From contig NZ_CP042596.1 in assembly GCF_009914315.1 (NCBI RefSeq), positions 1,612,001 through 1,676,000 of the forward strand: a stretch of DNA of 64,000 nucleotides, written 5' to 3'. Position numbers and translations under genes: made by a program. Origin of the DNA: Granulicella sp. WH15 (lineage in GTDB: Bacteria; Acidobacteriota; Terriglobia; Terriglobales; Acidobacteriaceae). Below the pieces are notes generated by a model. That model was not told the DNA's origin. It saw only the letters and a list, made by a program, of their open reading frames with translations, and ran no database searches. Of the stretch, positions 15,971 through 23,494 are shown one piece after another; positions within the stretch are counted from its first letter, which is position 1, and every line of letters begins with the position of its first letter.

Positions 15971-17944
15971 ATGATTCGCATTCTGCAGCAGGATAGCCGC
16001 ATCGTTAAGAGCATCTTCGCCATCATCATCGGCCTGGCCGTCGTCACGATGGTCATTACGCTGGTGCCGGGAATCTTCGATAACACGGGTTCGACGTCGG
16101 ATGGAAGCGTCTATGCGACGGTGCGGGAGCCCGGGCTGCTGGGCCGTCTGGGTATCTCCAGCCTGCCGGTCAAGCAGGCGGACGTGACGCGTCTCGCGCA
16201 GATGCAGCTCCAGCAGCAGAAGCTGCCGCCGTTCCTGCTCCCCTACATGGAGAGCCGCGCCGCGCAGAGCCTGGTGCAGCACGCCATGCTGAAGCAGGCG
16301 GGCGACAAGCTGGGCCTCCAGGTGAGCGACGCCGACCTTCGCCGCGAACTGCAGACCGGCCCCTTCGCCGCGTACCTCTTCCCGGGCGGCAAGTTCATCG
16401 GCTCCGATGCCTACATGAACTTCATTCAGACCAACTTCCAGCTCACCGTTCCCGAGTTTGAGGAAGAGGTTAAGCAGGATATGGAGTTCAATCGCCTCCA
16501 GGCGCTAGTCGCCGGTGGCGTCACGGTGCCGGACAACGCGGTTCGTGAGCAATACAAGGTGCAGGGAACTAAGGTCAAGTTCGACTATGCGGTGGTCTCC
16601 GCGGACGACCTGAAGAGCCAGATCAAGCCCACGGACGCTGATCTGCAGACCTTCTTCAAGAACAACGCCAAGCGTTACGCGACGGCGATCCCTGAGACGC
16701 GCAAGATCGCCTACATCGCCTTCGACGCCAACAACCTGCCGGGCGGCAAGCCCCAGGTCAGCGACGCGGATCTTCAGGCGTACTACACTGCCCACCAGAA
16801 GGACTACGAGGTGAAGGATCAGGCCAAGGTGCGCCACATCCTCATCGCGGTGCCCCAAGGCGCGGATGCGAAGACGGACGCAGCGGCCAAGGCCAAGGCC
16901 GAAGATATTCTGAAGCAGATCAAGGCTGGCGGTGACTTCGCCAAGCTGGCTCAGGCCAACTCCGACGACCCGGGCAGCAAGGGCACGGGCGGCGAGCTGG
17001 GCATGTTGAGCCCCGGCCAGACGGTGCCCGAGTTCGACAAGGCAGCGTTCTCGCTCCAGCCGGGCCAGACCTCGGACCTCATCAAGACCAAGTTCGGCTA
17101 CCACATCCTCCAGGTTGAGGAGCGAACGAAGGCTCACACGCGCTCGCTCGCCGAGGTAAAGGCGGAGATCGCCCCGCTGGTCGAGCAGCAGAAGATCGGC
17201 GCGACCGAGCAGGGTTTTGCCACCTCGCTGGCAAATGATGCTCTGAAGATCGGCATGGAGCGCGCTGCTGCGGCTCGTGGCCTGCACGTAACCACCACCG
17301 ACTACGTCGCCAAGGATGGTGTCATCGCGGGCGTTGCTGACGGCGCTGCGCTGCTGACGGGCGCGTTCGGCGCGGCTAAGGGCGCGGCTCCCACCTCGGT
17401 CTCGACCGGCGACGGTTTCGCGGTCTTCCAGGTGCAGGACGTGAAGGTGGCCCATGCGCCTTCATTCGACGAGTACAAGACACACCTGGTGGCGGATTAC
17501 CAGGAGCAGAAGCTGCCGGAGCTGTTGCAGGAGAAGCTGGGCAAGCTGGACGACCGTGCGAAGGTCCTGAACGACCTGCGCAAGGCCGCTGCTGAGCTGA
17601 ATGTTCCGGTGAAGACGAGCGAGTTGGTGGGACGCGACGGACAGGTGCCGGATGTCGGCGCGATGTCGGGCCCGGCTTCGGTGGCCTTCACCATGCAGAA
17701 GACCATGATCTCGGGTCCGGTGAATCTTGGCCGTGTGGGTGTCGTGATGACCCTGCTCGACAAGCAGGAGCCGAGCGCAGAGGAGATTGCGAAGAACTTC
17801 GAGCTGACCAAGGACCAGATGCTGGGCGAACAGCAGAAGGAAGTCTTCGAGGTCTTCGTGGGCAACCTGGCGACTCAGTACGAGAAGGCGAAGGCGGTGC
17901 GTTACCTGAAGAAGCCGGCTACGCCTGGGCCGCTTGGCATGTAA
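15971..17944 (+). CDS. PpiD/SurA-type peptidyl-prolyl isomerase
   Basis: A membrane-anchored periplasmic chaperone of 657 residues, close to PpiD length (about 620). I chose ATG 15971; the longer upstream frame has no natural N-terminus. Residues 1-12 are cytoplasmic, 13-35 form one membrane helix (IFAIIIGLAVVTMVITLV), and residues about 55-230 match the SurA N-terminal chaperone fold. The parvulin domain lies near 285-385 (VRHILIAVPQGA, FAKLAQANSDDPGSKGTGG, VPEFDKAAF, KFGYHILQVEE). The C-terminal half repeats chaperone-like helices. It would assist folding of exported and outer-membrane proteins. It is followed by a strong terminator. Confidence 0.9.
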   Translation: MIRILQQDSRIVKSIFAIIIGLAVVTMVITLVPGIFDNTGSTSDGSVYATVREPGLLGRLGISSLPVKQADVTRLAQMQLQQQKLPPFLLPYMESRAAQSLVQHAMLKQAGDKLGLQVSDADLRRELQTGPFAAYLFPGGKFIGSDAYMNFIQTNFQLTVPEFEEEVKQDMEFNRLQALVAGGVTVPDNAVREQYKVQGTKVKFDYAVVSADDLKSQIKPTDADLQTFFKNNAKRYATAIPETRKIAYIAFDANNLPGGKPQVSDADLQAYYTAHQKDYEVKDQAKVRHILIAVPQGADAKTDAAAKAKAEDILKQIKAGGDFAKLAQANSDDPGSKGTGGELGMLSPGQTVPEFDKAAFSLQPGQTSDLIKTKFGYHILQVEERTKAHTRSLAEVKAEIAPLVEQQKIGATEQGFATSLANDALKIGMERAAAARGLHVTTTDYVAKDGVIAGVADGAALLTGAFGAAKGAAPTSVSTGDGFAVFQVQDVKVAHAPSFDEYKTHLVADYQEQKLPELLQEKLGKLDDRAKVLNDLRKAAAELNVPVKTSELVGRDGQVPDVGAMSGPASVAFTMQKTMISGPVNLGRVGVVMTLLDKQEPSAEEIAKNFELTKDQMLGEQQKEVFEVFVGNLATQYEKAKAVRYLKKPATPGPLGM

Positions 17945-17965
17945 GAACACGGTTTGGGCATATGA

Positions 17966-18009
17966 GGCCTGCTGTAAGTCCTTCCGGGCTTGCGGCAGGC
18001 CTTTTGTTT
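17966..18009 (+). terminator. intrinsic terminator after ppiD-like gene
   Basis: GGCCTGC...GTCC and GGGC...GCAGGCC pair over about 16 positions with three mismatches around a TTCC loop (17966-18001), followed by TTTTGTTTT. It begins 21 bases after the stop codon: classic rho-independent form. Confidence 0.9.
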
Positions 18010-18070
18010 TGGATCTACAGAGTGCGTTTCGCATCATACCGGTATAGTTTGGTGCAGGGGTGGGGTAGGG

Positions 18071-19603
18071 ATGAGCCAGGAGCGGATTTCGGGAGTTCTG
18101 CTACATGTAACGTCGTTGCCTTCGTACGGCGGGGTGGGGGACTTCGGTCCGGCGGCTTATGAGTTTGTGAACTTCCTGGCGGCGTCCAAGCAGAGCCTGT
18201 GGCAGGTGTTGCCGCTCAGCCCGACGGGCTACGGCAGCTCGCCCTACTCGGCCCTCTCGGCCTTTGCCGGGAATCCGATCCTCATCAGCCTGGAGAAGCT
18301 GGCCGAGCAGGGATGGATCGGTTGGGACCGGATACAGGGGCTCGCCGGGCATGACGGCGCGGTGGACTTTGTGCGGGTCTCCAAAGAGAAGCTGCCGCTG
18401 GTGGAAGAGGCCGCGGCAAACTTCATCGACCGTGCGGGCGACGAGCAGAGAGCGAAGTTCCAGAAGTTCTGTACGGACAACGTCTCCTGGCTGCCGGACT
18501 ACGTGATGTTCACCGTGCTGCGGCGGCAGTACAACTATGCGAGTTGGCACGAGTGGCCGACGGAGTTCGCGCACAGGAGCGGCGACTGGCAGACGACGGT
18601 GCTGAGCCAGTACGGTCGCGAACTCGAGATCGAGCAGGCAGTACAGTTCTTCTTCTCCGAGCAGTGGTGCGAGCTGAAGAGCTACTGCGCCGAGCGCGAG
18701 ATCCGCGTGATGGGCGACGTGGCCATCTTCGTGAACTACGACAGCGCCGACGTGTGGACGCACCCGGAGCTATTCGAGCTGGATGAGAGCCTGAACCCGG
18801 TGCGGGTCTCTGGCGTGCCGCCGGATTACTTTTCGGCGACGGGCCAGCGCTGGGGCAATCCGCTCTACCGCTGGGCGTTGATGCGGGAGCGCGGCTTCGA
18901 CTGGTGGGTGGCGCGGATACGCCGCGCGCTGGCCCTCTACGACACCATCCGGCTCGACCACTTCCGCGGCTTCGAGGCCTACTGGTCGATTGCGGCCGAA
19001 GAAGAGACGGCGATCCATGGCCAGTGGGTCAAGGCTCCGGGCCACGAGCTGTTCCAGCGGCTTCGCGAGGTCTTCGGAGAGCTGCCGTTCGTCGCTGAAG
19101 ACCTGGGGCTGATTACAAAAGAAGTAGACGAGTTGCGCGAGCACTATGGGATGCCGGGGATGCGTATCCTCCAGTTCGGCTTCTCGGATCGGGGAAGTCA
19201 CATCCATTTGCCGCATCGGTTTGTGCCCAATACGGTTACATATACCGGCACGCACGACAACAATACGACCCAGGGCTGGTGGCGCGACGACCTATCGCCA
19301 GTGGAGCGCGAACACGTCCAGACCTACCTCCAGACGATCCAGTACGACGGCGAGATCGTCTGGGCGATGATCAAAGCGGCAGCGCGGTCGGTGGCGAACA
19401 TATGCATCTTCCCCTTGCAGGACGTGCTGCACCTGGGCAGCGAAGCCCGTATGAACACTCCGGCAGCCCCGGCAGGGAACTGGACCTGGCGTTATCGCCC
19501 GGACGCCCTGCATCCCGATTTCGCGACGAAGCTGTCGGCCCTGATGGAGATGACGGACCGCGACGGGTATGTGGAGCCGGTAGACAGCACTGACGCCGGT
19601 TGA
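18071..19603 (+). CDS. malQ: 4-alpha-glucanotransferase (amylomaltase)
   Basis: GH77 enzyme that transfers alpha-1,4-glucan segments in maltodextrin and glycogen metabolism; cytoplasmic, 510 residues, a usual length for bacterial MalQ. ATG 18071 begins MSQERISGVLLHVTSLPS, the normal start of the family. Seen motifs: LPLSPTGYGSSPYSALSAFAGNP, PPDYFSATGQRWGNPLY, the nucleophile loop IRLDHFRGFEAYW, the acid/base VAEDLGLI, and THDNNTTQGWW. GGGGTAGGG upstream is the likely ribosome binding site. No malto-oligosaccharide transporter is close. Convincing assignment. Confidence 0.96.
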   Translation: MSQERISGVLLHVTSLPSYGGVGDFGPAAYEFVNFLAASKQSLWQVLPLSPTGYGSSPYSALSAFAGNPILISLEKLAEQGWIGWDRIQGLAGHDGAVDFVRVSKEKLPLVEEAAANFIDRAGDEQRAKFQKFCTDNVSWLPDYVMFTVLRRQYNYASWHEWPTEFAHRSGDWQTTVLSQYGRELEIEQAVQFFFSEQWCELKSYCAEREIRVMGDVAIFVNYDSADVWTHPELFELDESLNPVRVSGVPPDYFSATGQRWGNPLYRWALMRERGFDWWVARIRRALALYDTIRLDHFRGFEAYWSIAAEEETAIHGQWVKAPGHELFQRLREVFGELPFVAEDLGLITKEVDELREHYGMPGMRILQFGFSDRGSHIHLPHRFVPNTVTYTGTHDNNTTQGWWRDDLSPVEREHVQTYLQTIQYDGEIVWAMIKAAARSVANICIFPLQDVLHLGSEARMNTPAAPAGNWTWRYRPDALHPDFATKLSALMEMTDRDGYVEPVDSTDAG

Positions 19604-19663
19604 CCGGCAAAGCTGGCCGGGACGATTTAGACTGTAACGATAGCAACAAGAACAGGAGCACGA

Positions 19664-19849
19664 ATGCCTCTCTCTGGCGAAGCAATCCGTACGATGAACT
19701 ACGTGGACGATATTTCGGTAACCCTGCGGCGCATTCTGGCCGTGCTTCCGTCGCTGACGGAAGAAGAGCGGCAGCGCGTGGCGGACCACATCAAGGTCTC
19801 GGAGCCGAACTACGAGACGGTGCTGAACACAATCGCGGCGAAGAAGTAA
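19664..19849 (+). CDS. 61-residue conserved-looking small protein
   Basis: Starts at ATG 19664 (CAGGAG upstream) and shares one base with the next start (TAATG), so the two are translationally coupled. It is a single amphipathic helical protein (DDISVTLRRILAVLPSLTEEERQRVADHI) with no signal peptide and no motif I recognise. The coupling suggests a partner or regulatory subunit for the NAD-binding protein that follows. Confidence 0.65.
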   Translation: MPLSGEAIRTMNYVDDISVTLRRILAVLPSLTEEERQRVADHIKVSEPNYETVLNTIAAKK

Positions 19850-20421
19850 TGGCGGAGCCGGTCTCGGAGCCTCTCCTGACAGTTGCGGTCATCGGGGCAG
19901 GCTCCGCGGGGCGGAGCTTTGCCCTGCGCGCGGCGCAGGCCGGATTCCGGGTGATCCTCGAAGACGTGATGCCCGCGAAGCTGCGCGATGCGGCTGCGGA
20001 GTTCCTCCAGTTGGGAACGGCTGTGGAACTGGCCCTGACCGTGGAAGACGCGGTACAAAACGCGGATATCGCGGTGGATTTCGTGCCGGACGAGCTGGAG
20101 TCGAAGCTGGAGATCTTCAGCCTGTTGGACCGGATGGCTCCTCCGCGAACGATCCTGCTGACCCCCAGCGAGGTGCTCAGCGTCACAGACCTGGCCTCGT
20201 GTACATATCGCGCAGATCGGTGCGTGATGGTGCGTGGGCTGGTTGCTGCTTCGGACACAGTGCGCCTGCTGCACCCACGCAAGGCGGCTGCGCACACGGT
20301 GGATCTGGCGTCAGAGCTGCTGGTGAGGATTGGCCGTAAGGTGGCGGTCGAGCTGGACCCGGATCTGCCCATGCTGATGAAGAACATGGGCTATGCGGTG
20401 GGGGATGCGGAGCTGGAGTAA
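19849..20421 (+). CDS. 3-hydroxyacyl-CoA dehydrogenase-like NAD-binding protein
   Basis: 190 residues from ATG 19849. A Rossmann fold with VAVIGAGSAGRSFALRAAQAGFRVILEDV is followed by DIAVDFVPDELESKLEIFSLLDRMAPPRTILLTPSEVLSV, the NAD-binding half of 3-hydroxyacyl-CoA dehydrogenases (FadB/PaaH type). Those enzymes carry a second C-terminal helical domain that is missing here, and the catalytic His region is not clear (CVMVRGLVAASDTVRLLHP holds the place). So it may bind a dinucleotide without the standard activity. Coupled to the small gene before it; a copy of the intergenic repeat follows. Confidence 0.75.
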   Translation: MAEPVSEPLLTVAVIGAGSAGRSFALRAAQAGFRVILEDVMPAKLRDAAAEFLQLGTAVELALTVEDAVQNADIAVDFVPDELESKLEIFSLLDRMAPPRTILLTPSEVLSVTDLASCTYRADRCVMVRGLVAASDTVRLLHPRKAAAHTVDLASELLVRIGRKVAVELDPDLPMLMKNMGYAVGDAELE

Positions 20422-20422
20422 A

Positions 20423-20538
20423 AGCAAAAGCGTCCTCACGCCGGACGGGCGGCACTTCGTGCGATCTTGGACACTTCGCGTGAAAAGCAAAGATCGCAAG
20501 GCTCCGCTGTAAGCAGTAGGTTTTTGTCTTAGCGGTCG
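20423..20538 (+). repeat. dispersed intergenic repeat, copy B
   Basis: The block CCTCACGCCGGACGGGCGGC then ACTTCGTGCG is nearly identical to the copy at 53.9 kb. TCACGC and GCGTGA form outer arms and GCAC-ttc-GTGC an inner hairpin. The right end (TTAGCGGTCGC) overlaps the last codons and stop of the polyprenyl synthase gene, so that gene's end (RDR-stop) lies within the repeat. Confidence 0.8.
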
Positions 20539-21518
20539 CGGCTGGTGACGAAGCCGGGAACCCATAGCAGGGCACGCTTGGCGTCGGTCGCGGGCAGGTC
20601 GGCCAGCGACAGGCGAGCGGCCTCAGCGTAGGCGCAGGCGGTGTCTACCGCGTAGTCGATAGAGCCATGCCGCTGTAGAATCTCGAGAATCTCCGGGTGG
20701 GAGATTCGGGCGAAGCTGCGGTCGGCGAGGACTGTGCGGATGGCCTCACGGTCGGCCCCGGTGCCGCGCTCGAGCGCGTGGATGACGGCCAGAGTAGCCT
20801 TGCCCTCGCGGAGGTCGGAGGCGACAGGCTTACCCAGAACCTCTTCCGAAGCGGTGAGGTCCAGTACGTCGTCGATGATCTGGAAGGCCAACCCAAGATT
20901 GCGGCCATACTCGCCCAGTGCGTTTTCTACTTCGGGATCGGCATGGGTAACAGCCGCTCCGAGCTGCATCGAGACCTTGAAGAGGCAGGCGGTCTTGCGG
21001 TAGATCAGGTCGAAGTACTCTTCCTCGTTGATGAGGCGGCCGAGCTTCTCGATCTGGAGCAGCTCGCCTTCGACCATCTGCTGCGTCAGCGAAATAAGCA
21101 GATCGAGCACCCGGAAGTTGCGCTCTTCGAGGGCGGTCTGGAAGCTCTGCATGTACAGCCAGTCGCCCGCCAGCACGCACTTGGAGTTACCCCAGGTGGT
21201 GTTCGACGAGGGACGTCCGCGGCGGGTCTCGGCCTCGTCGATGATGTCGTCGTGGACGAGCGTGGCGGTGTGCAGCATCTCCACCACCGCGCCCAGGCGG
21301 ATGCGCGAGTGGCTCGTCGAGCCGAGCGCCTTGGCCGAGAGCAGCAGCAGCAACGGACGAATCCGCTTGCCGCCGCCCGCGATCAGGTACTGGGCGATGT
21401 CGGTGATGACGGCGACGGGGGACTGAGACTGTTGGGCGAACTCCCGCTCGATGGCGGCAAGATCGTCACGGAGGAGGTCGATAACCTCAGATGCAGTCGC
21501 GATGGAGATCGTGCTCAC
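20529..21518 (-). CDS. polyprenyl diphosphate synthase
   Basis: All-trans polyprenyl (hepta/octaprenyl) diphosphate synthase, 329 residues, making the side chain of quinones or similar lipids from IPP and a shorter prenyl diphosphate. Both Asp-rich motifs are present: LVHDDIIDEAETRRGRPS (first, about residue 90) and FQIIDDVLDLTA (second, about 215), along with GGGKRIRPLLLLLSAKALG and KTACLFKVSMQLGA. The first motif is DDxxD, as in long-chain enzymes. IspB or HepT would fit, and chain length cannot be read reliably. The 3' end lies within the dispersed repeat. Confidence 0.92.
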   Translation of the reverse strand: MSTISIATASEVIDLLRDDLAAIEREFAQQSQSPVAVITDIAQYLIAGGGKRIRPLLLLLSAKALGSTSHSRIRLGAVVEMLHTATLVHDDIIDEAETRRGRPSSNTTWGNSKCVLAGDWLYMQSFQTALEERNFRVLDLLISLTQQMVEGELLQIEKLGRLINEEEYFDLIYRKTACLFKVSMQLGAAVTHADPEVENALGEYGRNLGLAFQIIDDVLDLTASEEVLGKPVASDLREGKATLAVIHALERGTGADREAIRTVLADRSFARISHPEILEILQRHGSIDYAVDTACAYAEAARLSLADLPATDAKRALLWVPGFVTSRDR

Positions 21519-21595
21519 TCGTTGATTAGAGTATCAGGGGATGGATTTCGGGTCCGGTTATCGCGCAAAACTCTGCACTTTGGTTTCGTCAGGGG

Positions 21596-22096
21596 TTAGT
21601 TGGAGCGGAAGTTGGTGAACTGAAGCTCGACGCCGAAGTCGCCCGAGCGCAGCTTGCCCATGACCTGCTGGAGCACGTCGCGGTCCTTCGAGACGATCCG
21701 TACCGTGTCTCCCTGGATGGAGGCGTTGGCCTTGAGCTTGGAGTCCTTGACGACGGCGACGATCTTCTTGGCGTTGTCGCTGGCGATGCCCTGCTTGAGC
21801 TTGATCTTCTGGCGGACGGAGGAGTTCGAGGCGGGCTCGACCTTCTCGTACTCAAGGTTCTTCAGGGAAATCCCGCGCTTGACGAGCTTCTGCGAGAGGA
21901 TCTCGATCACCGCTTGCAGGGTGTACTCGTCCTGCGAGGCAAGCTGAATCGCCTCGTCTTTTTCAAGCTCGATCTTTGACTTCGAGTTCTTGAGGTCGAA
22001 GCGCGCATTGACCTCTTTGCTCGCCTGGTCGATGGCGTTTTTGACTTCCTGGATCTCTACTTTGCTGACGACGTCGAAGCTGTTATCTGCGGCCAT
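21596..22096 (-). CDS. yajQ: YajQ-family nucleotide-binding protein
   Basis: 166 residues, the normal length of YajQ, with the family start NSFDVVSKVEIQEVKNAIDQ and NARFDLKNSKSKIEL, then LSQKLVKRGISLKNL and KKIVAVVKDSKLKANASIQG. YajQ proteins consist of two alpha/beta domains; some bind cyclic di-GMP and alter transcription factor activity. It is read leftwards between tatD and the polyprenyl synthase gene, with 36 bases to tatD, and may share its transcript. Confidence 0.95.
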   Translation of the reverse strand: MAADNSFDVVSKVEIQEVKNAIDQASKEVNARFDLKNSKSKIELEKDEAIQLASQDEYTLQAVIEILSQKLVKRGISLKNLEYEKVEPASNSSVRQKIKLKQGIASDNAKKIVAVVKDSKLKANASIQGDTVRIVSKDRDVLQQVMGKLRSGDFGVELQFTNFRSN

Positions 22097-22132
22097 AAGG
22101 GACAGTATAAGGCAGTTGCGGGTTGAATGTAG

Positions 22133-22957
22133 CTAGTTCTGCGTTGTGGGGAAGAGGGTTCTGAAGTTTGTGGTGGTGAGTTGGGCCAGCTTCTCGGGCG
22201 AGAGGTCTCGCAGCTCGGCCAGCGCGGCAGCGGTGTGGACGACGAAGGCGGGCTCGTTAGTCTGGCCGCGGTGGGGAATTGGCGCGAGAAACGGCGAGTC
22301 GGTCTCGACGAGGATGCGGTCAGCTGGAGCTTCCACGGCGGCCTGGCGGATGCCGACGGCGCTGGGGTAGGTGAGGTTCCCGGCGAAGGAGAGGTAGAAG
22401 CCCGCGGCGACGGCCAGACGGCCCTGCTCCGGGGAGCCGGAGAAGCAGTGCATCACGCCGGGCAGGCCGGTCGGGGTCCAGTGCTCGGCGATCAGCGCCA
22501 GCAGGTCGTCCCAGGCGTCGGCCGGCTCGTACTTTGCCTTGGCTTCGGGCTTGGCCAGCTCGCTGGTGCGGCAGTGGATGAGAATAGGCTTGCGCGCGGC
22601 GGCGGCGACCTTCATCTGGGCCACAAAGGCGGCCTTCTGCGTGGGTATGTCGGGGTTATCGAGATGGTAATAGTCAAGCCCAATCTCGCCGATGGCAATG
22701 CACTTTGGATCGGAGGCCAGCTCGGCCAGCAGTGCCAGATTCTCCGGCGTGGCCTGATGGGCCTCCTGCGGGTGAATGCCCGCGCTGGCGAAGACGCTGG
22801 CGTGGGTGCGGGCAAAGTCGAGCGCGCGGTGCATGGTGCTGGGGCCGTCGCCGATGCCGATGGCAAGCATGGAGCCGACTCCGGCGGCGTGGGCGCGGGC
22901 CAGGACGGCTTCGGGATCGTCGTAGAAGTCGATGTGGGCGTGCGAGTCAATAAGCAT
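22133..22957 (-). CDS. tatD: TatD-family metal-dependent hydrolase
   Basis: 274 residues with all metal ligands of the TatD TIM barrel: HAHID at the N-terminus, GEIGLDYY (Glu about 94), ILIHCR and MHCFSG, and the closing VETDSPFLAP (Asp). Such enzymes are Mg-dependent deoxyribonucleases, with suggested roles in DNA repair and quality control. An extra segment near residues 140-160 (SELAKPEAKAKYEPADAWDD) is longer than in E. coli TatD. Upstream it is divergent from the AI-2E-like gene with 45 bases between, which must hold both promoters. Confidence 0.92.
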   Translation of the reverse strand: MLIDSHAHIDFYDDPEAVLARAHAAGVGSMLAIGIGDGPSTMHRALDFARTHASVFASAGIHPQEAHQATPENLALLAELASDPKCIAIGEIGLDYYHLDNPDIPTQKAAFVAQMKVAAAARKPILIHCRTSELAKPEAKAKYEPADAWDDLLALIAEHWTPTGLPGVMHCFSGSPEQGRLAVAAGFYLSFAGNLTYPSAVGIRQAAVEAPADRILVETDSPFLAPIPHRGQTNEPAFVVHTAAALAELRDLSPEKLAQLTTTNFRTLFPTTQN

Positions 22958-23002
22958 GGTTTTCTTAGGTTACAGGGTCGGAGCACAGGGTAAAATCGGC
23001 GC

Positions 23003-23494
23003 GTGGACCCTATGGACCCTTCTATCGACCCGTTTGACCAACCCGTAAAGACGGTAGGCGGCGCGCTCGGCGGCTGGCTGCGTGCGACGGCCCTCGATGG
23101 GCTGATCGTCTGCGTGCTGTGGCTGATTGGGCTGGAGCTGCTGCACGTGCCCTGGGCTCCGCTGTGGGCGCTGGTGGGCGGGCTGATGCAGTTCATCCCC
23201 GGCGTGGGCGGGATGCTGGCCGTGGCTGGGCCTGCAATCGCCACCGCATTATCGGGTGGAGAGGACACGCTCTTCCGGCTGTCGATGGTGCTGGGGCTGT
23301 ACGGCGTGATCGCGATCCTGGACGGCCTTGTAATCAACCCGTACGTGCTGCACCGGACGACGCTGGTGCCGTGGTGGGCGGCGTTCCTGGGACCGATCGT
23401 GCTGGGCTTCCTGATCCCCCCGTGGGGCGTATTGATCGCGCCGCCGCTGCTGGCGGTGATCTTCGCCTTCCGGGGGCAGCAGAAGCCTCGTTAG
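23003..23494 (+). CDS. half-size AI-2E transporter-like membrane protein
   Basis: 163 residues starting at GTG 23003 or ATG 23012. About four hydrophobic segments are visible, with PWAPLWALVGGLMQFIPGVGG and INPYVLHRTTLVPWW followed by GPIVLGFLIPPWGVLIAPPL. These match the C-terminal half of the AI-2E/PerM family, in which ALLxGLLxFIPxxG and the closing GxxGxxxAxPxxA are conserved. Full family members have about 350 residues and eight segments, so the N-terminal half is absent. It is either a natural mini-form or an old truncation. It overlaps the ABC permease stop by 4 bases, convergently. Confidence 0.65.
   Translation: MDPMDPSIDPFDQPVKTVGGALGGWLRATALDGLIVCVLWLIGLELLHVPWAPLWALVGGLMQFIPGVGGMLAVAGPAIATALSGGEDTLFRLSMVLGLYGVIAILDGLVINPYVLHRTTLVPWWAAFLGPIVLGFLIPPWGVLIAPPLLAVIFAFRGQQKPR

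Noticed and set aside
20697..21599. 300-codon frame antisense to the polyprenyl synthase gene
   Set aside because: The minus strand contains both Asp-rich motifs of the synthase; the plus frame is a shadow.
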